DNA of 64,000 nucleotides from Anthopleura xanthogrammica (Eukaryota; Cnidaria; Anthozoa; Actiniaria; Actiniidae): NCBI GenBank assembly GCA_964019055.1, contig OZ025220.1, positions 8,833,147 to 8,897,146 of the forward strand, read 5' to 3'. Shown piece by piece: positions 28,205 to 36,560 of this stretch (position 1 is its first letter; each line of letters starts with the position of its first letter). The notes under the pieces were generated by a model. It saw only the letters and a program-made list of their open reading frames with translations, ran no database searches and was not told where the DNA came from. The position numbers and the translations under genes were made by a program.

Positions 28205-28320
28205 TAATTATTATTCACCAAAGTCGAGGTGATTATCAGTGAATATTTACTAAGCTGCAAGTCCTCAAGCGGCGAGGTAAATAATCAACTATGATCACCG
28301 AATGAGTTGAATAATTATTT
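28205..28320. repeat. Degenerate hairpin related to 41,601-41,706
   Basis: Imperfect inverted repeat (GTGATTATCAGTGAATATTTAC against GGTAAATAATCA...GATCACC) of the same family as the perfect hairpin at 41,619-41,688. As there, it sits close to a MITE with GGTGATTAT-type ends. Confidence 0.6.
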
Positions 28321-28391
28321 CAGTATCCTTAACATGATATGCGTATGATGATGGAATGAAATGTGTATATGATCATACCATGCATACTGTT

Positions 28392-28595
28392 TTAGTATCA
28401 TTACGCAGGTGATTATTTGAAAACTTTGATTTATTTCTAAAATTTAGATATTTTTTTGCGTTTTGAAAGAGGTACGTATCAACAAATGAAGCATTCGCAA
28501 CCCTATATTCACCTGTATGTGACTGTAGAAAAATATTCCAAAGTTCTTGACCAATCAGCACACACAATTTTCTATAATCACCTGGGTAATACTAA
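28392..28595. mobile_element. MITE, about 204 bp, TTAGTAT...GGTGATTAT ends
   Basis: Left end TTAGTATCATTACGCAGGTG followed by ATTAT. The right end at 28,574-28,595 (ATAATCACCTGGGTAATACT, then AA) is its inverse. The internal motif CTGATTGGT is shared, in the opposite orientation, with the copy at 41,397-41,595. It has no coding capacity, so it would be a non-autonomous DNA transposon. The superfamily is not decided. Confidence 0.75.
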
Positions 28596-28602
28596 AGATA
28601 GA

Positions 28603-28720
28603 CCCCTTGCAGCCTGTCAGAATACAGCTCAATTTGGAGGGCAAAGCAAAAAAATGTCAAACTCCTGAGAATTGAAACCTATTGTTTTGCTTTTCAAATT
28701 GAGCTGCATTCCGACCTGTC
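28603..28720. mobile_element. Foldback MITE 'CAGCTCAATTTGGA', copy 1
   Basis: Near-complete palindrome with arms starting CAGCTCAATTTGGAGGGCAA, a spacer around CTCCTGAGAATTG, and outer ends CCCCTTGCAGC. This copy is the most degraded of three (others at 30,555 and 55,712). Confidence 0.8.
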
Positions 28721-29290
28721 ATCTTTTGAGCTGACTGAATCACAATATATTGAAATATAATCATGTAACGATGGTGAACGAAGAAATCTATACCCCAGTT
28801 TTTCCACAGCCACAAAACATTTATTTCACTCCTATTAAATAGTACAGAGCAGAAAAATTATACACCTAATTGCAAGAACATTGTCATATATATATTTAAA
28901 AAAAATAGGAATTTATTATTTTGCAAAACAGGCGAAATTATTTCACTGTTTTGAAGGTATGCACTGACATTTTTGAGATTGTCTTGTTGGTATATTACTA
29001 AAAAATTTATATTCTCATCAATCTAGGGGACTTTAGAACAATAATTTAAAAAAATATTTTTAATTAAATCCTATTTGTTATTCTTATATAAAAATGACAA
29101 CATTTTTTAAAATTAATTAGGTGTAAATTATTAAAAACATTTAATTATTGTAAAGTACAATTAATTGTAAAATGATATCTTATGCCTTAGGTAAAAATTA
29201 AAAAAAAAAAATTATTTGCTACAATAGAGTTTGGGCATAATGTTTTCTCAATTTCAAACCATTTCTTTGAGGTTTTTTTTCTTTGTTTAA
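28721..29290. other. AT-rich sequence, nothing recognised
   Basis: Very AT-rich with short A and T runs. No open frame, hairpin pair or repeat copy was recognised. Confidence 0.5.
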
Positions 29291-29295
29291 CAGTT

Positions 29296-29397
29296 GCACA
29301 TGAGAAGACACATGAATATGAATACAACTCAAACAAGGAATCTTATTCTCAAGAGAATGACTTGTCGTCTGAAATGGGAAAACATTACACCCAAGGT
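29296..29397 (+). other. Exon-like fragment related to the 82-bp repeat at 60.4 kb
   Basis: Flanked by a good acceptor-like tract (TTTCTTTGTTTAACAG) and a donor-like AAG/GTAAAT. In one frame it encodes ...ILKRMTCRLKWENITPK. The reverse complement of the tandem repeat at 60,371-60,960 encodes IILKGMTHGLKWENIAP in the matching frame, followed by a stop. The two are therefore homologous. This may be an exon remnant or part of a dispersed repeat that supplies splice-like borders. Confidence 0.4.
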
Positions 29398-29439
29398 AAA
29401 TGTTAACTACATAATTTATTTATTTTACTCCCTTTCCTC

Positions 29440-30300
29440 TCCCTCCCCTAAGGTAATTAAGTCAACATCCTACTTCTCCCCTTTCATTTCAAAATTAAAA
29501 TGTACATTCTAAATAAAACTCTTCTTCAACCAATTAGGCATTCATCTTCCTTCCTTCCCTCCCCCTCTCCACAAGGTAAGTCAAAATCCTACTTTCCTAC
29601 TCCTCCCCTGTCAAATTAAAATGTACATTCTAAATATAACTCCTCTTCAACCAAGGCATTCATATCTTCTTCTTTTCCTTCCCTCCCCCTCCCCCCAAGG
29701 TAAGTCAAAATCCTACTATCCTACTACTCCCCTGTCAAATTAAAATGTACATTCTAAATATAACTCCTCTTCAACCAAGGCATTCATATCTTCTCCTTTT
29801 CCTTCCCTCCCCCTCCCCCCAAGGTAAGTCAAAATCCTACTATCCTACTCCTCCCCTGTCAAATTAAAATGTACATTCTAAATATAACTCCTCTTCAACC
29901 AAGCCATTCGTATCTTCTCCTTTTCCTTCCCTCCCCCTCCCCCCAAGGTAAGTCAAAATCCTACTTTCCTACTCCTCCCCTGTCAAATTAAAATGTACAT
30001 TCTAAATATAACTCCTCTTCAACCAAGCCATTCGTATCTTCTCCTTTTCCTTCCCTCCCCCTCCCCCCAAGGTAAGTCAAAATCCTACTATCCTACTCCT
30101 CCCCTGTCAAATTAAAATGTACATTCTAAATATAACTCCTCTTCAACCAAGGCATTCGTATCTTCTCCTTTTCCTTCCCTCCCCCTCCCCCAAGGTAAGT
30201 CAACATCCTACTTTCCTACTCCTCCCCTGTCAAATTAAAATGTACATTCTAAATATAACTCCTCTTCAACCAAGGCATTTGTATCTTCTTCCTTTAAGCT
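29440..30300 (-). repeat. 124-bp minisatellite containing the last codons of the SLC25A44-like gene
   Basis: About seven copies. The GGTAAGTC marker recurs at 29,575, 29,699, 29,823, 29,947, 30,071 and 30,194 (period 123-124). Read on the minus strand, each unit contains the carrier's C-terminal codons (EDTNALVEEELYLECTF then stop), a CT/GA-rich stretch, and a sequence whose plus strand resembles a splice donor (CAAG/GTAAGT). The unit closest to the gene is the authentic coding tail. The others are downstream amplifications. Confidence 0.88.
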
Positions 30301-33300
30301 CAGCCTCTTTACTGTTTCATAAGCTACAACTACCATGAAGCTTGATGGTGCCATCGATAAGATGCGTGCAGACAGTCCTTTTGCCATGGCTGCTATTCCT
30401 TCTTCTTGAATTAATGATTTGAATGTCAGTAGCATAGAGTTTCCTCCTTCAACCTGGTAAAGAAAATGGAAGATAAGTATTGGGAATGTATTCTTAGTTC
30501 CCCTCAGCGAATAGCGGACCAATCACTGTTACAACAGTTTTCCCAGTGGAATGGACCCCTTTCATGTGAGGTCAAAGCAGCTCAATTTGGAGGACAAATT
30601 AAAAGAATTTCAATCTCCTGAGAATTAGAATCTATTGTTTTGTCCTCCAAATTGAGCTGCATTCAGACGTGCTGCAAGGGGTTTATAAAAGTCCTGTCTC
30701 ACAAACAACTACACAGTAACTGTTTTAAAGAGTACTACAAGGATCACAAGGCATGCCAATTCTATATCTTCAGATTCACAGGACAGTAAGAAATTGAAAC
30801 AATTTATAATAAAATTTATAATAAAACTGTGAAATGGACTATTATAAGTATTATAAGTATAAGTATGTGCCAACTAAAAATAAATATTTGAAATTGTAGA
30901 ACCTGTCCACAATAAATTAATTTTCATGTTAACTTATTGATACAGCTATTTCAAAAAAGGTTGGTGAAGGTTTTGTTGCTTGTTGCATACCTAGCCTGAA
31001 ATGTACTACAGTAAACACCCGCATAAAAGAACAAGTGATTTTGGGGTTCAGGCTGAAGCGTTTCTTATATCAGGTGCTTAGTGAGAAATCAGGCTGAAAA
31101 TGTTCTTAAGAGATTCTTAAAATTGTTTCTGGAAGTGAGGTACATATCCTTTATTTCAATACGGATCTTTTCATAAAAATGCTCTTCCAGAGAGCCGTAT
31201 ATACAATAACAAATAATAAATAATTAGATAAATAATATATATACAAAATTGTCAAATTACTCTAGATCCTACTATTCTAATTACCTATAATCTAATAAAA
31301 GTAGCTTAATAATACTAATAATAAATCATTCTAAATTTTTTACAAAAGACATAAGGTTTGGCTGCCCTCTTGTATGATTGGGCAGGTTATTCCAGAGAAC
31401 TGCTCCCCTGTAATGGAAGCTGTTTTTTCCAGCTTCAGTATATGGTTTTGGTACCGTCACATTATAAGCTGCTATTGAAAATCTGAGTCAATAATGTGGG
31501 ATAATTTCATTTATTGATTTATACATTACTTTTGCAAGTTGTCTGTATCTTCGAGTTTCAAGATTATCCCGTTTGAGCTCACTCAGAATTTCTATTGATC
31601 TTCTATCATAATTTGAACCAGTTCAAAAGGTACAGTGATCAAGATTACTGAGAGGTTTAATTAATATGCAATCAGTTCAGTATGGCCCCTCTGGAATTGA
31701 GCCAAAAACTCTAAAGAAAATTAGGCTACTCTCAACAAAATGAAATCAAATTTACTCTAGTAACTCCAATCCCTTCTGCTAAAGACTGTGTGTTTGTAAT
31801 GGTCCAGCACACATACTTAGTATTGTAAAGAAAGGTCTGTTCCCAGGTGAATGGATATTTATCGAAGTAACAATATTTGAAGAAGAAACAATATTTGTAT
31901 TATGATCATCCAGATGTGACTGATGTTTTGACAACCTGAGCGGAAGTCATCTTTTTATCCTTCACTTGACTCTGAAGATGACTTCCGCTCAGGTTGTTGA
32001 AACGTCAGTCACATCAAACAGTCCTTCTCAGGACTACATCCACCGGATGATTATAATACAAATATTGTTTCTTCTTCAAATATTGTTACTTCGATAAATA
32101 CACATGCTTAGATCAGCCCCACTGTTTTCTAATTTTTGATAATCATACCCTATTTTTTTTTTTACATAAGAACATGTTTCATTTTCTATGCTGAATTGGT
32201 TCTTATACAGTGTATATGTATGGTGCTTTATTGACCAAATTTCAGCCTGAAGGTTCTTAATCCACTTGTTCTTTTATGCAGGTGTTTACTGTATGAGTGA
32301 TGTGAACTCAAGCAGCGAAAGGTCACAACAATATGGGATTTCCACAAACTTTGTCTGCAGGTTTTTCCAGCATATTTTCTTCTGTGCTGACATTATTTAC
32401 ATGTCAATATAATACATTTCAAGCTGGGTTATGCAACAAGCAACATGCAACAAAACCTTCATCAACCTTTTTTGAAATAGCTGTATATGGCACTGTTAAA
32501 CTTGATTCTCTTAAAACAAGTAAAAAGTTCTTATTTTAAGGTCCCCAGAAAAGAGAATATACTCTAAGAATCTTAGATCTCTTATCTGGGGACCTTAAAA
32601 TAAGAACTTTTTACTTGTGTTAAGAGAATCAAGTTTAACAGTGATATATGGAGGTGCACCCAGAAAATGCTATGCCCCTGATGGACCTGACTTTCATCAG
32701 CACAGAAGTTGTTTCAGGATATCAATAAAAAGGTTATTACAACCACAGTAGTGAGAGACAGTCTACCCTAATGGATCCTTACCTGCAGTCTTGTTCGAAC
32801 AATATCTAAAGGGTTGGTCATACAGGCAGCAGTAACACCTGCCATAACCCCTGACGGTGCTAAAACTAGCATATGATATGTACCAGCTGGAACTATATTG
32901 CCTATAAGCCCAGTATAAACACCATAAGAAGACCACCATATCGCACTAGTTGGAGCATAAGTGATTAGAGATGCAAAATATCCCTTGTATAAACCAATAG
33001 GTCCATGTCTTAGAACAATTTCTTTTACAATCGTCTTGGAATTTTTAAGTTTGACAGTATGATCGCCTTGTCCTTGAATCATGAGTTTTTGAGACACAAC
33101 ATCGACGGGTACAGTAATAGTTTGACCAATAATTGAAGCACAACCACCGGCTAAAAATCCTCGGATGACAGTGCTGTATTCTGAAGTTCTTGCTCGAACT
33201 AGTTCATATGTTGTTATGTAACATTGTCCAGCGAAAAGTCCAAGACAACTCACCATAAACCCTTTATAAAGACCTCGAATTCCTTCAGTACGAACTACTT

Positions 33301-33481
33301 TAACAAATGCGTCCATAGACCCGTTATAAAGTACATTTTTTCGTTGAACTTGAAGTCGAGTTTTAACTAAATTTGCTGGATACAAAACTGTTCGAATACC
33401 AAGGAACAAAGTAGGCCCAAAAAAGTAGAATTTTCTTTTGTCTAAATCACGCCATTCTATGTGTTTAACGTGCTCAGGCAT
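30235..33481 (-). CDS. SLC25A44: SLC25A44-like mitochondrial carrier, two exons
   Basis: Exon 1 spans 33,481-32,783 (233 codons, starting MPEHVKHIEW) and exon 2 spans 30,453-30,235 (72 codons plus stop). The donor is CAG/GTAAGG and the acceptor TTTACCAG/GTT, phase 0, giving about 305 aa; family members are about 310 aa. Three carrier repeats are visible, with signature hexads near residues 35-40 (PANLVK, Asn where most carriers have Asp), 125-130 (PVDVVS) and 224-229 (PLDIVR), plus GLYKG-type motifs. The second hexad ending in Ser-Gln and the GLSARI segment in exon 2 fit SLC25A44. Members are known to import branched-chain amino acids into mitochondria and lie in the inner membrane. The C-terminal tail lies inside a minisatellite. 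The 2.3-kb intron holds nested transposons. It appears intact. Confidence 0.93.
30555..30681. mobile_element. Foldback MITE 'CAGCTCAATTTGGA', copy 2
   Basis: Inverted arms CAGCTCAATTTGGAGGACAA and TTGTCCTCCAAATTGAGCTG around a CTCCTGAGAATT spacer, with a GCTGCAAGGGG outer right end. It lies in the carrier gene's intron just upstream of exon 2. Confidence 0.88.
31140..31635 (-). mobile_element. LINE (CR1/L2-type) reverse transcriptase C-terminal fragment
   Basis: On the minus strand the frame reads TGSNYDRRSIEILSELKRDN, then NLETRRYRQLAKVMYKSIN, an in-frame stop, and YRGAVLWNNLPN near the end. This is the typical C-terminus of CR1/L2-like LINE reverse transcriptases. The 3' tail after the stop contains GAAATAAAGG. 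The element is 5'-truncated and pseudogenised. It is inserted in the Tc1-like element within the carrier's intron, in the same orientation as the gene. Confidence 0.85.
31856..32100. mobile_element. Long palindromic MITE
   Basis: Inverted arms begin TATTTATCGAAGTAACAATA on the left, with the inverse at 32,081-32,100. Internal inverted segments TGACTTCCGCTCAGGTTGTT are also paired, so almost the whole 245 bp can fold back. It is nested in the 31,009-32,291 element. Confidence 0.88.
32491..32643. mobile_element. hAT-like foldback MITE
   Basis: Arms of about 59 bp (CACTGTTAAACTTGATTCTC and its inverse) with a short centre. The flanks GTATATGG and ATATATGG are a 7-of-8 match, consistent with an 8-bp target duplication, and the CACTG terminus fits hAT ends. 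It lies next to the outer inverted repeat at 32,484. Confidence 0.75.
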
Positions 33482-33575
33482 TTTGAAAGTTAACTATGTC
33501 AAACTCGTAGAAATTGGAACAAAAGCTAAGCATTATTTTTAAACTTTGTAAATCCAAATATTTTCGAATGCTTCG

Positions 33576-33586
33576 GCCGCCATTTT
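33576..33586 (-). promoter_or_regulatory. YY1-like element upstream of the carrier gene
   Basis: AAAATGGCGGC on the minus strand, about 95 bp upstream of the SLC25A44-like start codon, in the orientation common at TATA-less housekeeping promoters. No TATA box is visible. Confidence 0.55.
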
Positions 33587-33634
33587 GTTTCTTCTAATCA
33601 TTGAGCAATGGATCAGCGGTTATAGGTCACATTG

Positions 33635-33670
33635 CACGTGATCACGTACCATAGTTCACGTGTTCACGTG
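33635..33670. promoter_or_regulatory. Cluster of three CACGTG E-boxes
   Basis: Exact CACGTG palindromes at 33,635-33,640, 33,657-33,662 and 33,665-33,670, plus a CACGTA at 33,644, about 155-190 bp upstream of the carrier's ATG. Three such boxes in 36 bp suggests control by a bHLH-ZIP factor (USF, Myc/Max or MITF/TFE class). This is inference from motif only. Confidence 0.6.
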
Positions 33671-33844
33671 ATGGTGTATCCCAGACATCTTTGTGGCCTT
33701 TTCCCGCCTTCATTCGGGCTAATAAATGTTGTTTTTTTCAACTGACAACTACTGTTCACTGGAACACATGAATATTCTACACGAAATAAAAGTTAACCCT
33801 CAGCAACAGAGAACTTGTAAAATAATTTATTCTACCTGAAGTGA

Positions 33845-34008
33845 ATGCTCCTTTCCGTAGTCTTCCCACAATCCCTTATGATCCCAGCGCGAGCTCGAGG
33901 TCAGGGTAAAATTTGCATATTTTTTATACATTTTTATGCAAATTTACCCTGACCTCGAGCTCGCGCTGGGATCATAAGGGATCGTGGGAAAATTACGGAA
34001 AGGAGCAT
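33845..34008. mobile_element. Foldback MITE 'ATGCTCCTTTCCG', complete copy
   Basis: Arms of about 75 bp: ATGCTCCTTTCCGTAGTCTT at the left and its inverse ending AAAGGAGCAT at the right, with GACCTCGAGCTCGCGCTGGG inside the right arm and an AT-rich loop. A left-arm-only copy lies at 41,890-41,990. Confidence 0.88.
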
Positions 34009-34600
34009 ACTGTAGTTCAATAAAGTGGTAATTTTTTTCTTTATTTGAGGAGGAGCAGTAGGACCTTGAAATGGTTACAAAAGGCATGGACCGCGTTCGT
34101 CACACCCTAAAAAGTGGTGGGGCTATAGAAGAGACTAGTATGGGGAAAGAGAGGAGGGACAACAGAAGATTGAAAAATATAAGAGACTAGTATGTGAAAA
34201 GTGGTAGGGCTATATCCCTACTAGCCCCTCCCCTCGTGCGGTCCCTGGAAGGAGGTGCTCGCTTAAAACTAAGGGGTGTCGAAATTATCAGGGGGGGGGG
34301 GGGGGGAGGGTGAAGGACTAGACTTTCCACGTCATAAGATGACTTGGGCCAAGGCAAGATTTATACAATTACTAACGCTAAATTAGAAATATATCTAGGT
34401 TAATTTCATTGTGTTGTTCACATCCATATTGCGTAGTTTTGTATCTACAGTCATTTGAAAAAAACGTTGTCGTCGACCGGCTCCGCGACTACGCGACTAG
34501 CCCGAACGGGAGTATGGGCAAAAATCACTGAAGCGGTTGAATTCTTCACTGATGAAATATGCACCGGGCTTACAATACGAAAATACGCAATCAATAGTCT
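34009..34600. other. Spacer with G-run and short direct repeats
   Basis: Contains a G-run interrupted once (about 34,291-34,309) and two copies of an AGAGACTAGTATG motif (about 34,131 and 34,183) followed by AAGTGGT(A/G)GGGCTATA-type sequence. No gene was seen. It separates the carrier promoter from peptide gene A. Confidence 0.5.
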
Positions 34601-34724
34601 TTATAGCTGTATTTTATTCTGCTAATTCAATTTTGAAATTTTACTCCTTTTTCCCAGTTGACTACTTTTAGTTAGCAATACTTCTACATTCACTTTTTCT
34701 TGTCCGGCTCAGTAATATTTGTCC

Positions 34725-34946
34725 TTAGCCAGGTCGGAATAGATGTTGATACCCAACGACTTTACTATTAAATGCCCGTTTGACTGCTTTATTCTTGATT
34801 TCATCCTCAAGTTTGTTTGCTTTTCTACGCTTTTCGAATTCTTTGCAGACTTTTACACAGGTGTCGTGCCCTGAATGAGAAAATGGCAAAATAGAGATGA
34901 CCACAAAGCAAAGAGTCCAACAGACAATCAATGTGCGAGTCTTCAT
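34725..34946 (-). CDS. Peptide gene A: secreted peptide, two-Cys variant
   Basis: 73 aa beginning MKTRTLIVCWTLCFVVISIL, a signal peptide nearly identical in genes A, B, D, E and F here (predicted cleavage near residue 25). The mature part is short, highly charged and Lys-rich. It keeps only one CxxxC pair (C30, C34) where D, E and F have six cysteines, and it ends F-R-P-G, where the terminal Gly could donate a C-terminal amide. The start was chosen at the family-conserved Met, not seven codons upstream. The 5'UTR intron (34,955-36,427) has acceptor TTTTCAG 8 nt before the ATG and is filled with 57-bp repeats. AATAAA lies at 34,613-34,618. The function is unknown; it could be antimicrobial, venom-like or signalling. 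Confidence 0.75.
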   Translation of the reverse strand: MKTRTLIVCWTLCFVVISILPFSHSGHDTCVKVCKEFEKRRKANKLEDEIKNKAVKRAFNSKVVGYQHLFRPG

Positions 34947-35267
34947 GGCTGAAACTGAAAAGCACAATGTGAAATTTATTTACGTTAGACTGAAGCTAAA
35001 GTTTTGAATCAACGGTTTGAAAAGGTCTTGAGAATCAAGAATATATAACAGTAGTTCACTCTCCTCGACTTCAAGGATCTCAGGTTGGATTGTACATTGA
35101 TTCAGAGGAATTTCCCCGGGTATACGGTTTCAGTTCCTCCCTCTGTAAAACCTAAAACGCTTATTATAATTCCAACAGCCAGTCATGCAGATCGTTAGCC
35201 TTGCCCTTCAAAGATCACCCCCATCAGTTCAGTTTCATGCAGGGTTCGAATTCGACGGTAAGTTATT

Positions 35268-36365
35268 GGACTGGCTTAGTTCAGCCCGGAGGTTGTTTCA
35301 GGGTTCTATCTGTGAGTTAGCCGTGCCCTGACTGAGATCAATCCAGAAGTTGTTTCAGGACTCAATCTGTGAGTTAGCCATGCCCTAACTTAGATCAGCC
35401 CAGAGGTTGTTTCAGGGTTTAATCTGTGAGTTCGCCATGCCCTGACTTATAGATCAGCCCAGAGGTTGTTTCAGGGTTTAATCTGTGAGTTAGCCATGCC
35501 CTGACTTATAGATCAGCCCAGAGGTTGTTTCAGGATTTAATCTGTGAGTTCACCATGCCCTGACTTATAGATCAGCCCAGAGGTTGTTTCAGGATTTAAT
35601 CTGTGAGTTCACCATGCCCTGACTTATAGATCAGCCCAGAGGTTGTTTCAGGGTTTAATCTGTGAGTTAGCCATGCCCTAACTTAGATCAGCCCAGAGGT
35701 TGTTTCAGGGTTTAATCTGTGAGTTCGCCATGCCCTGACTTATAGATCAGCCCAGAGGTTGTTTCAGGGTTTAATCTGTGAGTTAGCCATGCCCTGACTT
35801 ATAGATCAGCCCAGAGGTTGTTTCAGGATTTAATCTGTGAGTTAGCCATGCCCTGACTTATAGATCAGCCCAGAGGTTGTTTCAGGATTTAATCTGTGAG
35901 TTCACCATGCCCTGACTTATAGATCAGCCCAGAGGTTGTTTCAGGATTTAATCTGTGAGTTCACCATGCCCTGACTTATAGATCAGCCCAGAGGTTGTTT
36001 CAGGGTTTAATCTGTGAGTTCGCCATGCCCTGACTTATAGATCAGCCCAGAGGTTGTTTCAGGGTTTAATCTGTGAGTTAGCCATGCCCTGACTTATAGA
36101 TCAGCCCAGAGGTTGTTTCAGGATTTAATCTGTGAGTTTGCCATGCCCTGACTTATAGATCAGCCCAGAGGTTGTTTCAGGGTTTGATCTGTGAGTTCGC
36201 CATGCCCTGACTTAGATCAGCCCAGAGGTTGTTTCAGGGTTTGATCTGTGAGTTCGCCATGCCCTAACTTATAGATCTGCCCAGAGGTTGTTTCAGGGTT
36301 CTATCTGTGATCATGAGTTGTCCATGCCCTTACTTAGATCAGCCCAGAGGTTGTTTCAGGGTTCG
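35268..36365 (-). repeat. 57/59-bp minisatellite in intron of gene A (about 19 copies)
   Basis: In the gene's sense the unit includes GGCTAACTCACAG, ACAACCTCTGGGCTGATC and AGTCAGGGCATGGC. Many units here have two extra bases (CTATAAGTC), giving 59 bp. The array has the same orientation relative to the leader exon as every other array in the cluster. Confidence 0.93.
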
Positions 36366-36427
36366 ATAAAGGTTGATCATTGTTGCTTGTTAAACAAATT
36401 AAATTTGATGTTAATTGTCCAACATAC

Positions 36428-36560
36428 CTGGTTTCTCAACACATGCAGTTCTCTGAGATAGATGGGATACTGAACCACCGATCTTGCCTTAGAGTGAATA
36501 GCTAACTGAATTCTACGAGCCAACAATATGTCTACATAACTAGTGATTTATTTAATATCT
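36428..36560 (-). promoter_or_regulatory. Leader cassette A: promoter region and 5'UTR exon
   Basis: On the minus strand: TATA-like but degraded sequence near 36,515-36,530, a stretch resembling TTCTA...CTAAG, then CAGTATCCCATCTATCTCAG and donor CCAG/GTATGTTGG at 36,427. It is collinear with six other cassettes. It is somewhat diverged (GTGTTGAGAAACCAG instead of TATTGAGGAAAG), so its activity is less certain. Confidence 0.7.

Larger units (their letters stand above)
31009..32291. mobile_element. Tc1/mariner-type non-autonomous element with TA target duplication
   Basis: Terminal inverted repeats CAGTAAACACCCGCATAAAA at the left and TTTTATGCAGGTGTTTACTG at the right, extending about 30 bp (through GAACAAGTG). 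TA flanks both ends (31,007-31,008 and 32,292-32,293), as expected for Tc1/mariner-type integration. No transposase is visible. The interior carries a LINE fragment and a palindromic MITE, so other elements inserted after it. Confidence 0.75.
30943..32484. mobile_element. Outer inverted repeats enclosing nested elements
   Basis: ACAGCTATTTCAAAAAAGGT at about 30,943 continues through GTGAAGGTTTTGTTGCTTG, and its inverse lies at about 32,436-32,484 (ACCTTTTTTGAAATAGCTGT). The repeats are about 48 bp long and the right copy has a small insertion. They bracket the Tc1-like element at 31,009-32,291, so they may be ends of an older element or a secondary foldback. Confidence 0.6.

Noticed and set aside
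32333..32539. 68-codon plus-strand ORF between the nested transposons
   Set aside because: Runs across the outer inverted repeat and the hAT-like foldback arm; no coding character.
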